Origin: Paraescarpia echinospica
Taxonomy: Eukaryota > Annelida > Polychaeta > Sabellida > Siboglinidae
Direction: 5' to 3'
DNA length: 64,000 nucleotides
Assembly: GCA_020002185.1 (NCBI GenBank)
Contig: CM034544.1
Span: 31,305,285 to 31,369,284, forward strand
The notes below the pieces were generated by a model. The model worked only from the letters and a program-made list of their open reading frames with translations, had not been told where the DNA came from and did not search any database. The position numbers were made by a program, and so were the translations under genes. Of the stretch, positions 24,089 through 35,105 are shown piece after piece (the stretch's first letter is position 1; each line of letters begins with the position of its first letter).

Positions 24089-24740
24089 ACAGAGAAAGTA
24101 CTGTCTTATGTGGTTTCACATTTCATATTTCAGCTTTTCATGGTTTCAGCCAAAAATATAAGACAAAACAGATCTGCAATTTGAATTTTTCACTGAATCT
24201 ACTAGCAGCAATACGCAAAGTGCTACGAAGTCTTATGTCCCTGTCGCTAACCTTCGCTACAACATAGCCTTCAGTTCTACCAAGGTCAAGTTTTCGTAAT
24301 CACGAGGCATCCGGCCATACAGGAAGGATCATAGGATCCATAGCAGTAGCGAGACAGATCGACGAACTTCGTGTAGTGTCAGCTGTCAACGAATACCCAA
24401 GTTGCGTATACGCGCCACCTGGCGTATAAATGACGCGAAACCATTAGTCCAACAGCTTGTTAACATAGTACAGGTATATTGTGTGTTGTTTTCGCTTGAT
24501 TGTCTGGTTGCCAGCCATCAGTAGGTATGTTTCTTGAGAGACTATGTCAAAACATATTAAACTAATGGATGAGTTGCCCACTACCTCCTTTTCAACATAT
24601 TACATACGTCACGGCTAAGACCTATTTTGTGCGGGCGTTCTTCGAAAGGAATGAGACCCACAAATCTGTGTTTACTCTTCGAACTTGGAAGACAGAATCG
24701 TTGAGGTTTGGAGCCATCTCGTTACATCGATGTCTGATAC
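24089..24740. other. Unique sequence, no gene seen
   Basis: No recognisable coding region. The string TATACGCGCCACCTGGCGTATA lies at 24406-24427 in two near-complementary halves (TATACGCGCCA and TGGCGTATA), an imperfect palindrome. Confidence 0.4.
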
Positions 24741-25222
24741 CATGTAACATCGCCGGCACTGGGGCAGTGTGCTATATTTGGTACTAAGTAACATCGCCGG
24801 CACTGAAGCAGTGGGTTATGTTTGGTACTAAGTAACATCGGTGGCATTGGGGCAGTGGGTTATGTTTTGTACTAAGTAACATCGCCGGCACCGGGACAGT
24901 GGGTTATATTTGATACTAAGTAAAATCGCCGGCACCGGGCAGTGGGTTATGTTTGGTACTAAGTAACATCGCCGGCACCGGGACAGTGGGTTATATTTGA
25001 TACTAAGTAAAATCGCCGGCACCGGGCAGTGGGTTATGTTTGGTACTAAGTAACATCGCCGGCACCGGGACAGTGGGTTATATTTGATACTAAGTAAAAT
25101 CGCCGGCACCGGGGCAGTGGGTTATGTTTGGTACTAAGTAACATCGCCGGCACTGAGGCAGTGGGTTATTTTTTGTACTAAGTGACATCGCCTGCACTGG
25201 GGCAGTGTGTTGTATTTGGTTT
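24741..25222. repeat. 44-bp tandem array, left part
   Basis: About eleven copies of a 44-bp unit containing CATCGCCGGCACCGGG and GTGGGTTATGTTTGGTACTA. In the middle, 44-bp and 43-bp units alternate to give an exact 87-bp dimer repeated three times. The array breaks off mid-unit near 25222. Confidence 0.93.
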
Positions 25223-25994
25223 TAAATAGGCGTGCCCGTATACCTTTTTGAATGGGCCCACGTGACCGTGCCCCTCATACCTGGTGGTGGTGGGGGTTGT
25301 GGTTGTGTTGACAGAGGTGGGTGTTGTGGTGGTGGTTGCGGTTATGTTGATGGAGGTGGTTGTGGTGGTGTTAATAGAGGTGATTTCGGTGGTGTTGCTG
25401 GATGTGGTTGCGGTGGTGTTGATAGAGGTGATTTCGGTGGTGTTGATGGAGGTGGTTGGGGTGGTGTTCGTGGAGGTGGTTGTGGTCGTGTTGGTGGAGG
25501 TGATTGCGGTGGTTCTGGTGGATGTGGTTGCGGTGGTGTTGATAGAGGTGATTGGGGTGGTGTTGGTGGAGGTGGTTCTGGTGTTGTTGTTGGTGGTGGT
25601 TGTGGTGGTGTTGATGGCGATGGTTGGGGTTGTGTTGGTGGAGGTGGTTCTGGTGGTGTTGGTGGTGTTGATGGTGGTGGTGTTTGTGGTGGTGTTGGGG
25701 GAGGTTGTCGCGGTGGTGTTGATGGAGGTGGCTGTGGTGGGGCTAATGGAGGTGGTTTTGGTGGTGTTGATGTAGGTAGTTGCGGTGGTGGAGATGGAGG
25801 TGGAGGTGGATGTGGAAATGTGCCCCGTTGAGATTACAAAAAGCTGAAATTGGCGGTGAAAAGAAGTTACGGCGGCGCGGCAGCGGCGCGGCAGTTAAGG
25901 CAGCGCGGCAGCTACAAATTTTGTATACCATTTGTTTCGACCGCCATTGGAAGTTTGTGTGCCCTCCCCCTAGACTACCCTTTCTATATACCTG
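25223..25994. other. Insert splitting the 44-bp array
   Basis: About 770 bp not related to the 44-bp unit. It begins where the left array stops mid-unit (after TGTATTTGGT) and ends where the array resumes (at CTAAGTAGCATCG). It holds the glycine-codon minisatellite and a short GC-rich stretch near 25870-25912 (GGCAGCGGCGCGGCAG). I found no clear terminal inverted repeats or flanking duplication, so the mechanism is open. Confidence 0.7.
25281..25815 (+). repeat. 24-bp GGT-rich minisatellite with glycine-rich frame
   Basis: Imperfect 24-bp repeat (GGTGGTGTTGATRGAGGT plus six variable bases), about 22 copies. In one plus frame it encodes octapeptides of the form G-G-V-D/G-x-G-x-x within an open frame at 25232-25831 of 199 residues. 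There is no signal peptide, splice support or recognisable domain, so I annotate the DNA repeat and do not call a gene. A secreted glycine-rich protein is a remote alternative. Confidence 0.75.
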
Positions 25995-26373
25995 CTAAGT
26001 AGCATCGTTGACACCGGGGCAGTGGGCTAAGTTTGGTACTAAAGAATATCGTTGGCACCGGGGCAGTGGGTTAAGTTTGGTACTAAAGAACATCGTTGGC
26101 ACCTGGGCAGTGGGTTAAGTATGGTACTAAAGAACACTCTTAGCACCGGGGCAGTGGGTTACGTTTGGTACTAAAGAGCATCGTTGGCACAGGGGCAGTG
26201 GGTTATGTTTGGTACTAAAGAGCATCGTTGGCACCGGGGCAGTGGGTTATGTTTGGTACTAAAGAACATCGTTGGCACCGGGGCAGTGGGTTAAGTTTGA
26301 TACTAAAGAACACCGTTGTACCAAAGAACAAGTTAAGTTTGGTACTAAAGAACACTGTTGACACCGGGGCAGA
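25995..26373. repeat. 44-bp tandem array, right part
   Basis: About eight copies of a diverged form of the same unit (CATCGTTGGCACCGGGGCAG, then GTGGGTTAAGTTTGGTACTA). Copies here share variants such as CGTTGG and TAAAGAA that the left part lacks. The array ends in an abrupt junction with LINE sequence near 26374. Confidence 0.9.
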
Positions 26374-27940
26374 CACCGTCTGTTGTGGAAGTTCCACTAA
26401 TTCCACCAAATTGCTTAGCATCATTTTCACGTTCAATTGTGTCATCCACCCATTTCATTATTATTGATTCAGACACCTTAGCAGCTATTGGAGTTAGTGA
26501 TATTGGTCTAATGTCTTTTTCAATCGACACAGGTGGGTTTGTTTTTGGTAACGGTATTATGTTGGCCATTTTCCATTCGAGGCCGTTTGCGTGATTTCTT
26601 AACAACCGCGCAGGAATTATGTCAGGCCCTTGTTCACCTTAACATTTTGTAAAGCTTTGAATGTATTCATTACACTGATGACATTCTGATCTGGCAGTTC
26701 CTCGTTTACTGTGAATATTTTGTGATCCTTTTTTAAACAAGGTAAATGTTCATTTACAGATACAAAAAAAACTCGTTCATTCTACTGGCTAGTAACGCGC
26801 AATCACCATTCGTTGTTTTGTTAGCAAGACCTTGCATGCATGAATTGTAATTTGTTTTAGGTCCCATTATTTTTTTTAATATCTTTCCACCAATCGTGGG
26901 AACCCAATTCATTCAGTGCTGCAATTTGTGTTTGGTAAAAATTGTACGTAAGTCTCGAAGCGGCGCGGTTAACCTTATTACGCAATATATTTGCTTGATT
27001 CAAATCACCACTCACGTGAGCGCGTTGTCTTTTACGTACTAATGCTCTAAACCAGTCCGTAACCCATGGTTTATCAGCTGTGTGCCTCGTCATGACCTTG
27101 GTAGGAAAGCATATTCCCATGAGGTTGCAAATAACAGTTTTAGAATATAAGTATTGATATGCACATGACCCAAGCCTAAATAGTGGTTCCCATTTAATGG
27201 CAGACAAAGCCATAGCAAATGCGGCTTTTTCATTTGGCCCCATACACCTTACGGTTAAACGAGACACACACCCAGTGTCAACTAAACGGTTACTTTTTGG
27301 TTTAAGCAACACCATGTTATGGTCTGATGACCCAAGTTCGGAAATAGTAACAGGCGATGTATATACCTCCTCCATATTCGTCCATATTTTATCTAATATC
27401 GCCTGTCCACGTGTTACTACATTCACTACTTGGACAAATCTATAGTGGGTTTTCATAACATTGTCATGCAACTGATTGAAATCCCCAGTTACAATCACAT
27501 CACATTGTGGATGTCTACGTACCATAATATTTATGCACGTGATTATATGGTCACGTATTTTCAAATACTCCGTCTTTGGAGTGTAATATATACATGCTAA
27601 CAATATACATGCCAATTTCCTAGGCATTTTTTTCGGCATAATCTTAATCCATATTACCTCTAAATCGTGAACCTCCATATCACTCAACCTCGTATACAGT
27701 AAGTCATTTCTAATGTAGCAAGCTACACCTCCGGCTCGTCCATGACCTCTATCTTTCCTCTCCAAGCAAAACCCTTGCATAGTAAGGCTATTAGAATCCA
27801 GTAAGGTTATTATAATCCAAAAATATACTTTGATATAACATGTCCTACGTGTGTTGACCATTGCAGAGAGTTTGGATGAGGTGTTACCTGGCGAATGCAA
27901 GTCTCTGAAGTTGAACAGGCTAACGCAATTCATACCTCCA
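26374..27940 (-). mobile_element. LINE family A, copy 2: endonuclease plus start of RT
   Basis: 5' half of the non-LTR retrotransposon seen at 6880-7815. It runs right to left through the endonuclease domain and linker, then a gap, then the first part of RT (IIPLPKTNPPVSIEKDIRPI, KQFGGISGTSTTD). It stops at the junction with the 44-bp array, so the RT catalytic core and the 3' end are missing. DNA identity with copy 1 is visible from 26374 to about 26830. Confidence 0.86.
26857..27933 (-). pseudogene. LINE A endonuclease and linker
   Basis: A 358-residue open frame with an exonuclease-endonuclease-phosphatase fold signature: GRAGGVACYIRNDL, VTGDFNQLHDN (27463-27492) and ELGSSDHNMV (27311-27340), i.e. 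the GDFN and SDH catalytic motifs intact. A linker follows with DKPWVTDWFRALVRKRQRAH, usual between EN and RT in this kind of LINE. The N-terminal 40 residues look abnormal and may not be original. The downstream RT is in another frame and truncated. Confidence 0.87.
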
Positions 27941-28526
27941 TGTGAGGTGGGCAGGATACGTCAGTTTCCCGTCGTTTAATAGATAGACATTATGAGATGG
28001 CCCATTGTGTTGCATCTGTTCACTTGATTGTGTAACTTAACGATTAGACAGCCGACAGTGTCTGTATATCATTAATGCAATAATTACAGCTTGAGTTAAT
28101 TACGTCTACGGACGATGTATTGTTGGCACCGTGTCTGCCAGTGGGAGGTGTAGAGTGCTTTGTGCACTACAACTGATCTAACGTAAGTCTAGTATCTGAC
28201 GGTTACGCATACCAGAGCTGCCTGTCATGTTTATGCACGTTATAGTTATGTGTTTCCATAACTAAACAATAAATAACCGAACGGGCGAGTATAATTATAT
28301 GAATAACCTCTGGAAATAGTGGTGATTGTCTTGTAATGGCAATTGCGCCATGTTCACAATCTCAAGGAGAAGTCTACATACAGAAGGCTTCTTGTGTTAA
28401 TAATTGGTTTTTTTAAGTTGAAGGTGACGACAACAATCACGACATCATCTTGGACTTGGTTAGGATATTAAGACACTACACATATCCAGGTATGTAAGTA
28501 TGTGCGGCGGCGAGTGTGCTTGCGTT
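27941..28526. other. Unique sequence, no gene seen
   Basis: AT-rich sequence between the LINE and a compound microsatellite. No supported coding, RNA or repeat feature. Confidence 0.4.
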
Positions 28527-28590
<64 letters not shown>

Positions 28591-28627
28591 TGAGTGAGTG
28601 TGTGTATGTGTGTGTGTGAGTGTGTGT

Positions 28628-28714
<87 letters not shown>
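28527..28714. repeat. Compound microsatellite (TA)n(TG)n(GA)n
   Basis: A TA run (28527-28549), a TG run with a few GAGT interruptions to about 28630, and an uninterrupted GA run of about 83 bp to 28713. The GA part is pure purine on the plus strand. Confidence 0.93.
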
Positions 28715-28715
<1 letters not shown>

Positions 28716-29955
28716 AATCATGATAGAATGTTCTATTTGTATGATAGTGAATTTATATCGACACATTCATCAACATTTCAAGATAGTTCAGCAAAATCCC
28801 CCTATTTCAACGACTCAACACTGAAGCACGGAAACAGCGGCCCGTATTCGCGTGACGAGCGCCGACTGCGCCACCTGATACGGAAGGTACTGTGCTCGAC
28901 CGCAGGGGTTGTATGTTTTGCGAGAACGCTGCCAATTAGCTGTCTTATCTGACAGGAGGCTTTTGGCAATGTTCGACCTTACACATCGGCAACAGTCCTA
29001 ATCCTGGTCAGGTCGTGCACCTTCCTAGACCCGGTTGGTTCCGGTCGCTCGAAGCTCGTCCCTAAATTAGCACCAACTGACAACGTGATGCCAATCGCCG
29101 AGTGAATCCATCCGGTAAATACATCAGCCGTGTCTAATATGTCGCCGCACATAACCAACCACCCCTAATTATGCAAAATGGACTCGGCCACCTGGCAATC
29201 AAATCGTTATCGCGATCGCCACCATTCGGCGTATTTCAGTGTGTACGGCAAAGAGTTCTGATATTCAAAGTGGAAACAAGTGTGCGTATGCTGCCGCGAG
29301 CATAACGCTTTGCATTCGTGTATACGTGTGGCCTTGTGTATGGCATTCCAACAACTGATTGATGGCTCAGCAACACTGGCTTAATAGCTGCACAATAGAA
29401 CCGTGATGTCACTAACAAGTAAGTTTATCATGCTGTGCGGTCATAGCACTTTTTGTATCACCTGATTGTTCATCTTCCATGTAATCCTACTGTTGTATTC
29501 AATATAGTATCGCCATTTAATTTCTGTTATATTTCACAGATTGTGCTCCATAAACTAAATGTATGCGTATTTTAAATAATGATCCCATTATAAAACGTGA
29601 CGATGCAAATGTTGTTAAGGTGTATTCACTTTCATAACAATCATTAAATGACTGGTCTTTCAAAAAACAACAACACATATTTGCTACACTAAGTGGTGTT
29701 CAGAAGATGTTCATCTCGTCACAGAGTTAACTGCGCATTATAAAGCCTGCCGAGTAACGGAGAGTGCCGAGGACGTAATGACAATGACACGGCGAAACAA
29801 TGGCAGTGACAAGGCGACGTCGAGCGGCGTAGTACTCAATGGTACAGTGTACCGTCCTAGGTTATTTCATTGTCGTGCTAAACTAGATTAATATGTACTA
29901 CATGATTTAATCTCATTCATACCATATACGCATGCACGCACGCACGGAAGTAAGC
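28715..29955. other. Mixed-composition unique sequence, no gene seen
   Basis: Includes a relatively GC-rich, CpG-containing stretch at about 28830-29260. No open frame with a recognisable domain and no convincing splice-bounded exon. Confidence 0.35.
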
Positions 29956-29956
29956 C

Positions 29957-30046
29957 CTCACGCGCACGCGCGCGCGCACACACACACACACACTCACTGA
30001 CACGCACGCTTGCGCGAAAGTACGCCCGAACGCGCACGGAAGCATG

Positions 30047-30126
<80 letters not shown>

Positions 30127-30262
30127 TATGTTTGTCTGTCAGTCTGTCTGTATGTCTGTATGTCTGTCTGACTGTCTGACGGGAATGAAATGGAATGATG
30201 GAAAGGAATGAAATGGAATGAAGGAAGGAAAGGAAGGAAAGGAAAGGGAAGGAAGGAAAGTT
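29957..30262. repeat. CA microsatellite followed by TGTC and GGAA repeats
   Basis: Impure CA/CG steps, then a pure (CA)n run at about 30049-30122, then degenerate TGTC/TGTA tetranucleotides to about 30182, then GGAAT/GGAA repeats to about 30262. Four simple repeat types lie head to tail. Confidence 0.9.
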
Positions 30263-30679
30263 CCGATGGATCCGGATCCCGTCGCTAACCATTGTGTGCA
30301 GCCAATTGGCAATTATACAATGTCTAAGGTGTGCCAAACGTCAATGTTGACTTCACTGCGAAACCCGACTGACTGCGTAATGCGTGACGCTATGATGAAA
30401 TATTGTAGTTGAACGCCAACAACAATTAGGTCGCATACTAACTGCGGGATTACAATAGATATGTAATATTCCAAAATGAAATTGTGAAGTGTGAAAATGC
30501 ACATATTGTAAAATATATATGTGTAATAACTGTGTTCCTGCTACAGCTACAGTTACAGGTGCCGCAAATGTAACTTTCATATTTGACGTTATTTATTAAA
30601 TTAGATGTTCATTTATATTTTGAATCAGTGCATTTTTGTGTCAAGGGGAGAAACTTAGGGAAAATTGAGGTACACGTGT

Positions 30680-30775
30680 GAAAGTGTGTGTGCGTGCATC
30701 GTGCGTGTGTGTGTGTATGCGTGCTTGTGTGTGCGTGCCCGTGTGTGCGTGTGTGCGTGCACGCGTACGTGCGTG
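30680..30775. repeat. TG/CG-rich microsatellite
   Basis: Short impure run of GTGTGTGCGTGC steps. The flanks (30263-30679 and 30776-30975) hold nothing I can support. Confidence 0.75.
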
Positions 30776-31099
30776 GGTGAAAAATATCACTATGAAGTAT
30801 TTGGTATTTCATATTCATGTGTTTCATGTGTCTAAATATTAAATTTGTAAGTTGTACTTACATTCATACATGAAAATCTAACATGGTGGTACATGATGTT
30901 GACAACCCATATACACTTATCTTTTCAAATGATATAATACATATTTAAAGTGATGCATGAGTAAAATGTGTAAATGACCATCATCATCATTATCATCATC
31001 ATGATCATAATTTTTGAGCCGGGTTGACCCACTTCCATATGGGACGATTGTTCACTATGAATGCAAGGTCAGCCATTTCAATATCTTCACTTTACTTTC

Positions 31100-31586
31100 T
31101 CATAACCCGTAAGGATCGTTGGGGCACCACTGACGACTTCTTAACCAGCTCTCTCCAGGTTTTCCTGTTCTCCACTGCCCTCTGGGAGTCGGCGAACTCC
31201 AGTCCTGTCCACTCTTTGATGTTGTCTTCCCACCTCCTTTTCTGTCTACCTCTTCTTCTCCCCCTCTCACGGTACCTTGCAAGATTGTCTTTGCAAAGCT
31301 AGTACCACTTCAGTTTACGCTTCTTGTCTGTTGTAAGGAGGTCTCCGTAAGGTCCGATGGCTTGTTTGATCTTGTTGCGAACGTCTTCGTTAGTAACATG
31401 GTCTTTGTATGATATGCGGAAGATCTTCCGAAAGCACCTAATTTCCATGGCTTGTATCCTCTTCTGAAGATCTGCTGAGAGGGCCCATGTTTCGCCAGCG
31501 CATAGAAGGATGGATATGTCAAGGGAGCACATCAGCCTTATGTTTGAACTGACATTGATGTTACTGTCATTCCATATGGGTTTCAA
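31100..31586 (-). pseudogene. LINE C C-terminal region
   Basis: Carries CAGETWALSADLQKRIQAME, CFRKIFRISYKDHVTNEDV, KKRKLKWY and, after a stop or frameshift near 31300, a basic tract rich in Arg, Lys and Trp. These blocks close many RTE-like ORFs. The frame changes at least twice. Confidence 0.8.
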
Positions 31587-31661
31587 CCTTATAAGTGCTG
31601 CTGTTGTCTGTGCAATCCTGGCAAGTATCTCACGTTTGGAACCCTCGTCTGTGATGATTGA

Positions 31662-32372
31662 TCACAAGTACTTGAAGCTTGTTACTGTTTCAAGTCTTTG
31701 TCCGTTAACTTTGACCTCTGTGTTAAAGCCTTGTGTGTTGTTTGTTATTAGTTTAGTCTTTTCGGCGCTGATCTCCTTACCGTATGCTGTAGAGGTTTTG
31801 TCGAGGCACTCCACCAAGTTGGCTAGTTCTTGTTCTTCTCCTGCTAGGCCGTCGATATCGTTAGCGAAGCGAAGGTTGGTGATTGCCCTGCCTCCAATGC
31901 TGATAGTGCCTTGATGGTTTTCCGAGGCATCATTCATGATCCTTTCCAGAAAGATGTTGAAGAGGGTGGGTGATAGTAAGCATCCTTGTCGAACTACCAC
32001 TGTTGTTCGAAACCTGTCTCCTATGCTGCCATTTAAAATGTCAGCACTGGTGCCCTTGTCATATAGATGTTCAATGGTTCGGACAAGATTGGAGCCAATG
32101 TTGTACTTCATCATGGTTGTCCATAGGGCCGCATGTCATACCCTATTAAAGGCCTTCTTAAAGTCTATGAAGACGTGGTACAGGCTCTGCTGGTGTTGAA
32201 GATGTTTCTCGCAAAGGATTCTAAGGTTGAAAAAACTGTTCACTGGTGCTCCGTCCTGTTCGAAAACCCGCCTGTTGTTCTGCATGTTTTCAACATCTAC
32301 CTGCTCACATATTAGCTTAGTGTACGTTTTTTCTCTTTTGCGATCTGTTTTTCTTGCCATGAGTGAATTCAC
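31662..32372 (-). pseudogene. LINE C reverse transcriptase with altered active site
   Basis: Two overlapping frame segments. 32372-32136 includes CEKHLQHQQSLYHVFIDFKKAFNRV (RT motif A, with FIDFKKAFN). 32114-31662 includes VRQGCLLSPTLFNIFLERIM and LRFANDIDGLAG. The catalytic box expected as F-A-D-D reads FAND: the codon at 31860-31862 is AAC, one transition from an Asp codon. This removes one metal-binding aspartate, so the enzyme should be inactive. Confidence 0.85.
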
Positions 32373-32395
32373 ACAAGATTAATATCGGTACACAT

Positions 32396-33095
32396 TCGTG
32401 TGAGTGATGTAAGCAAACTAGCGTTGGGAGCAGATCCGAGGAAAATACCAGGAACTCGGGAAAAGGAGGGAATCACAGCTGACAGGGGCGTGAAGATGAA
32501 TTTGAGAAGAGTGGAGGAAGATAAAAAAATAGAGAGTGGGGGCTGCTGATAGGAAACGATCAACAGAAATAACATTAAAAATGCTGTTTTTGACCTTCAA
32601 TACTGTACTTGACTTCACCTCAGAACAACAAGGAAGAAGGAAGAAGAACACGTTGAGGTTACTTCGGAACAAATTACGGATAATTAAGGACGCTGATTAA
32701 GAAAACTACTAAATGAGATAAGCAACATTCAGTGTACTTCACATGATAACGATAAACATACCAAGCAACGCCAAGGAGAAGAACAACACCCCGTCGTGAC
32801 GACAGCTTCTGGTTGGGAGGTGCAAATTCATTTCCAAAACAACGATGCTAACGATGTTGCAACGTCATCGTGCATAATGCTTATGACTAGCTGAAGTTTC
32901 ATTTCAACATAACAACGTTGAATACGCATTCTATTTGAGAGTTGTAACACTCTAAATACGTGCAAGTATCGTTTTCTTGTAAGAATCTTTCACACAAAAA
33001 GATATAAACTATTCGTTTTATTCATTAACATTAGAACTGTTTAAATGTGCAACTTAATGGCAAAGACATATGCACTGCATTGCATTATGCAAAAC
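32396..33095. other. Unique sequence, no gene seen
   Basis: Purine-rich from 32420 to 32700 on the plus strand, otherwise AT-rich. No endonuclease motifs continue LINE C into this stretch. Confidence 0.4.
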
Positions 33096-33430
33096 GTGGT
33101 GGTGGCGCAGTGACTAGAGCCTCGGACTCTCAATCGAGAGAACCCGGGTTGGAATCCTATGCTGCCGTGTCGAACCTTGGGAAAGTTATTTCACTCTAAG
33201 TTGTTCCAGTCCACTCAGCTGCATGGATGAGTACCTGTCTATAGACAGTGGTGGATATTTGTTTACGAATAGACTTCGGGCATTAATTGCAGCGTGGCTG
33301 AATGTTTCCCACAGAAGTTGAGATTGTGTTCGATTGAACAGGTCTGCCAGCGAGTTGAGTGTTTGGTGCTTTGAGCAGTCCTAAGGACTGGATATTGCGT
33401 TATATAGGAAACTACATTTACATTTTACCT
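33096..33430 (+). mobile_element. tRNA-derived SINE
   Basis: Begins with a tRNA-like head: GTGGCGCAGTGACTAGAGC fits a polymerase III A box, and GGTTGGAATCC about 40 bases later is one change from the B-box consensus GGTTCGAATCC. A body of about 250 bp follows, including CCTTGGGAAAGTTATTTCAC, similar to central domains shared by several animal SINE families. The end GCGTTATATAGGAAACTACA followed by TTTACATTTT resembles the tails of such SINEs. It is transcribed by RNA polymerase III when active and depends on a partner LINE. No clear target duplication was seen by eye. Confidence 0.8.
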
Positions 33431-34620
33431 TTAATAAGCGGTAATTTTCTGTAGCCGGTGTGGGTTATGTTTAGGCGGCGTCTGTTTTATGGGTTTGACC
33501 AAGGACGTCATCAACGCGAATACGACGAGGATCGCCTGAGACTACACGTAACGTGGCAATAGGATACGTTCACCTTCGACCGCCGCAGGCCACGTAGACG
33601 GTCGGTCAACGAGAAAACCACCTGGCGACTCAGTCATCCGTAAACTAGTTGACCTATGTAGTGCGTTTGCCTGTCAGTACGCTAAGCTGCTTCGTGCATC
33701 TGTATCTACATTCACAGTTACTGTTTCTCTGACAACTGAAGCCTTTGCGATTAGATCAATATTATTTGCTTTCCGTAATGTTTCGTTAATAATTTCCCTT
33801 AGTGCGTTTTGTCGTATGGTAATATATACGTTATTTTTGTTACGTTTTAATTGCATGTTACGTAATCAATAAATTAGGTATGCTTTGTCATTTATAAAAC
33901 GAGTGGCATATTTCGTTTGGTAGGTAAATTACTATCACAACTAAACTACGTTTGTTGACACCGAAGGCAGTATCAATGTAAACACGAAAACATCTAACCG
34001 TGTCATCATTATAGTTGCTCTAACGGCACGTGTGAATTGAGTGTGTATTCGTTATGTGATCATGATGGCTGGCATTAGGTTGTAACTGAAAAAAAATCAT
34101 TACTTTCACAGCGATGACCATCCATGCATATGGGGTCATGTTCCAGTTGGACTTCCTGTTTGGTTACAGAGAGAAAAATGCAGTGTATTTTTTAGAAATG
34201 ATTTTTTAAAACAAAATTCACATGTTGTGACATAAGTGCATTTGAGTAGGCAGATTCTCATGTGTGATTGTAGAAGGTGTTGACTGTAAAATGGTGGATT
34301 TTTACATGATTTGAATAAGCGGAAAGATATTTGGCAGCAATTTGCCTATGTGACCTGTTTGCGGAGTAATCCTTGCTGGCATTTGTAAATATTGACGGGT
34401 GTCACACATACAGGCATTTTACGTGAGCTGGAAGTGTGCAATGTCTGTTAAAATATATCAGCATGTCAATGAGATAATGATAACAGCAGGTGAGAAGTTT
34501 AAAACATTTTGCCGGTCACGTTTTCTTATAATCAAACAAAACGTTAACATGGTCGCCAATTGGAAACCATCTGTGTATTGACCCCGTATGCGGCTATAGA
34601 GCCGTTCATACAGCATGTTT
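33431..34620. other. Unique AT-rich sequence, no gene seen
   Basis: No recognisable coding region, RNA gene or tandem repeat. Confidence 0.4.
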
Positions 34621-34650
34621 TGCTTCGATTGCGCCGGATCTGACCTGATC

Positions 34651-35105
34651 CGGCCCACCATCCACCAACGCACCAACCGTATCCAACCACCGAACGTCCA
34701 CCAAACGTCCAACCCACCCAACCATCCAACCAGAATCCAACCCCAACCAACCAACCAGTTCAACCAGTCCAAACCAACCAACCAAACCAACCACCAAACC
34801 AACCCGTCCAAGCTGAACGATCGACGAACGAACGAACGAACGAACGGGGAACGAACGGAATCCGAAATCCGAAAACGGAATCCGGAATCCAGCCGCAACG
34901 CAGCACGCAGCCGCAATGCAAATGTGCTGGAATGCACGCACGATTTGCGCTGGCGCGTACGGATGCGCAGCCAAAGCAATGCAGCCCATCCGATCAACCG
35001 ACGATCAACCAACCAACTGATCCGCGCGGGATTTTGATGAAATCTGAGGACGATCGAACGAATGACGAAATGAAACGAACGAACGAAATGAAACGATGAA
35101 TCTGT
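34651..35105. repeat. Degenerate CCAA / CGAA simple-repeat region
   Basis: CCAAC-type steps from 34651 to about 34810, CGAA tetranucleotides at 34815-34860, then GGAATCCGAAATCC-type steps, and CGAAC/ATGAAA repeats at 35040-35100. All are poor in stop codons on the minus strand, which explains open frames of up to 233 codons with Trp/Gly/Val-rich translations. Confidence 0.75.

Larger units (their letters stand above)
30978..32395 (-). mobile_element. LINE family C (RTE-like in appearance), 5' truncated
   Basis: Minus-strand non-LTR retrotransposon fragment with RT followed by a C-terminal region. The 3' end is marked by a short trinucleotide tail (ATG/ATGATGATA on the minus strand at 30978-31010), a tail type common in RTE-like elements and unlike a poly(A). 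The endonuclease is missing and the element starts abruptly near 32395. The proteins resemble the endonuclease-reverse transcriptases found in many invertebrates. Clade assignment is inference. Confidence 0.82.

Noticed and set aside
33096..33170. A functional tRNA gene
   Set aside because: The A and B boxes are present, but the cloverleaf arms do not pair well and a SINE body and tail follow, so it is a SINE head.
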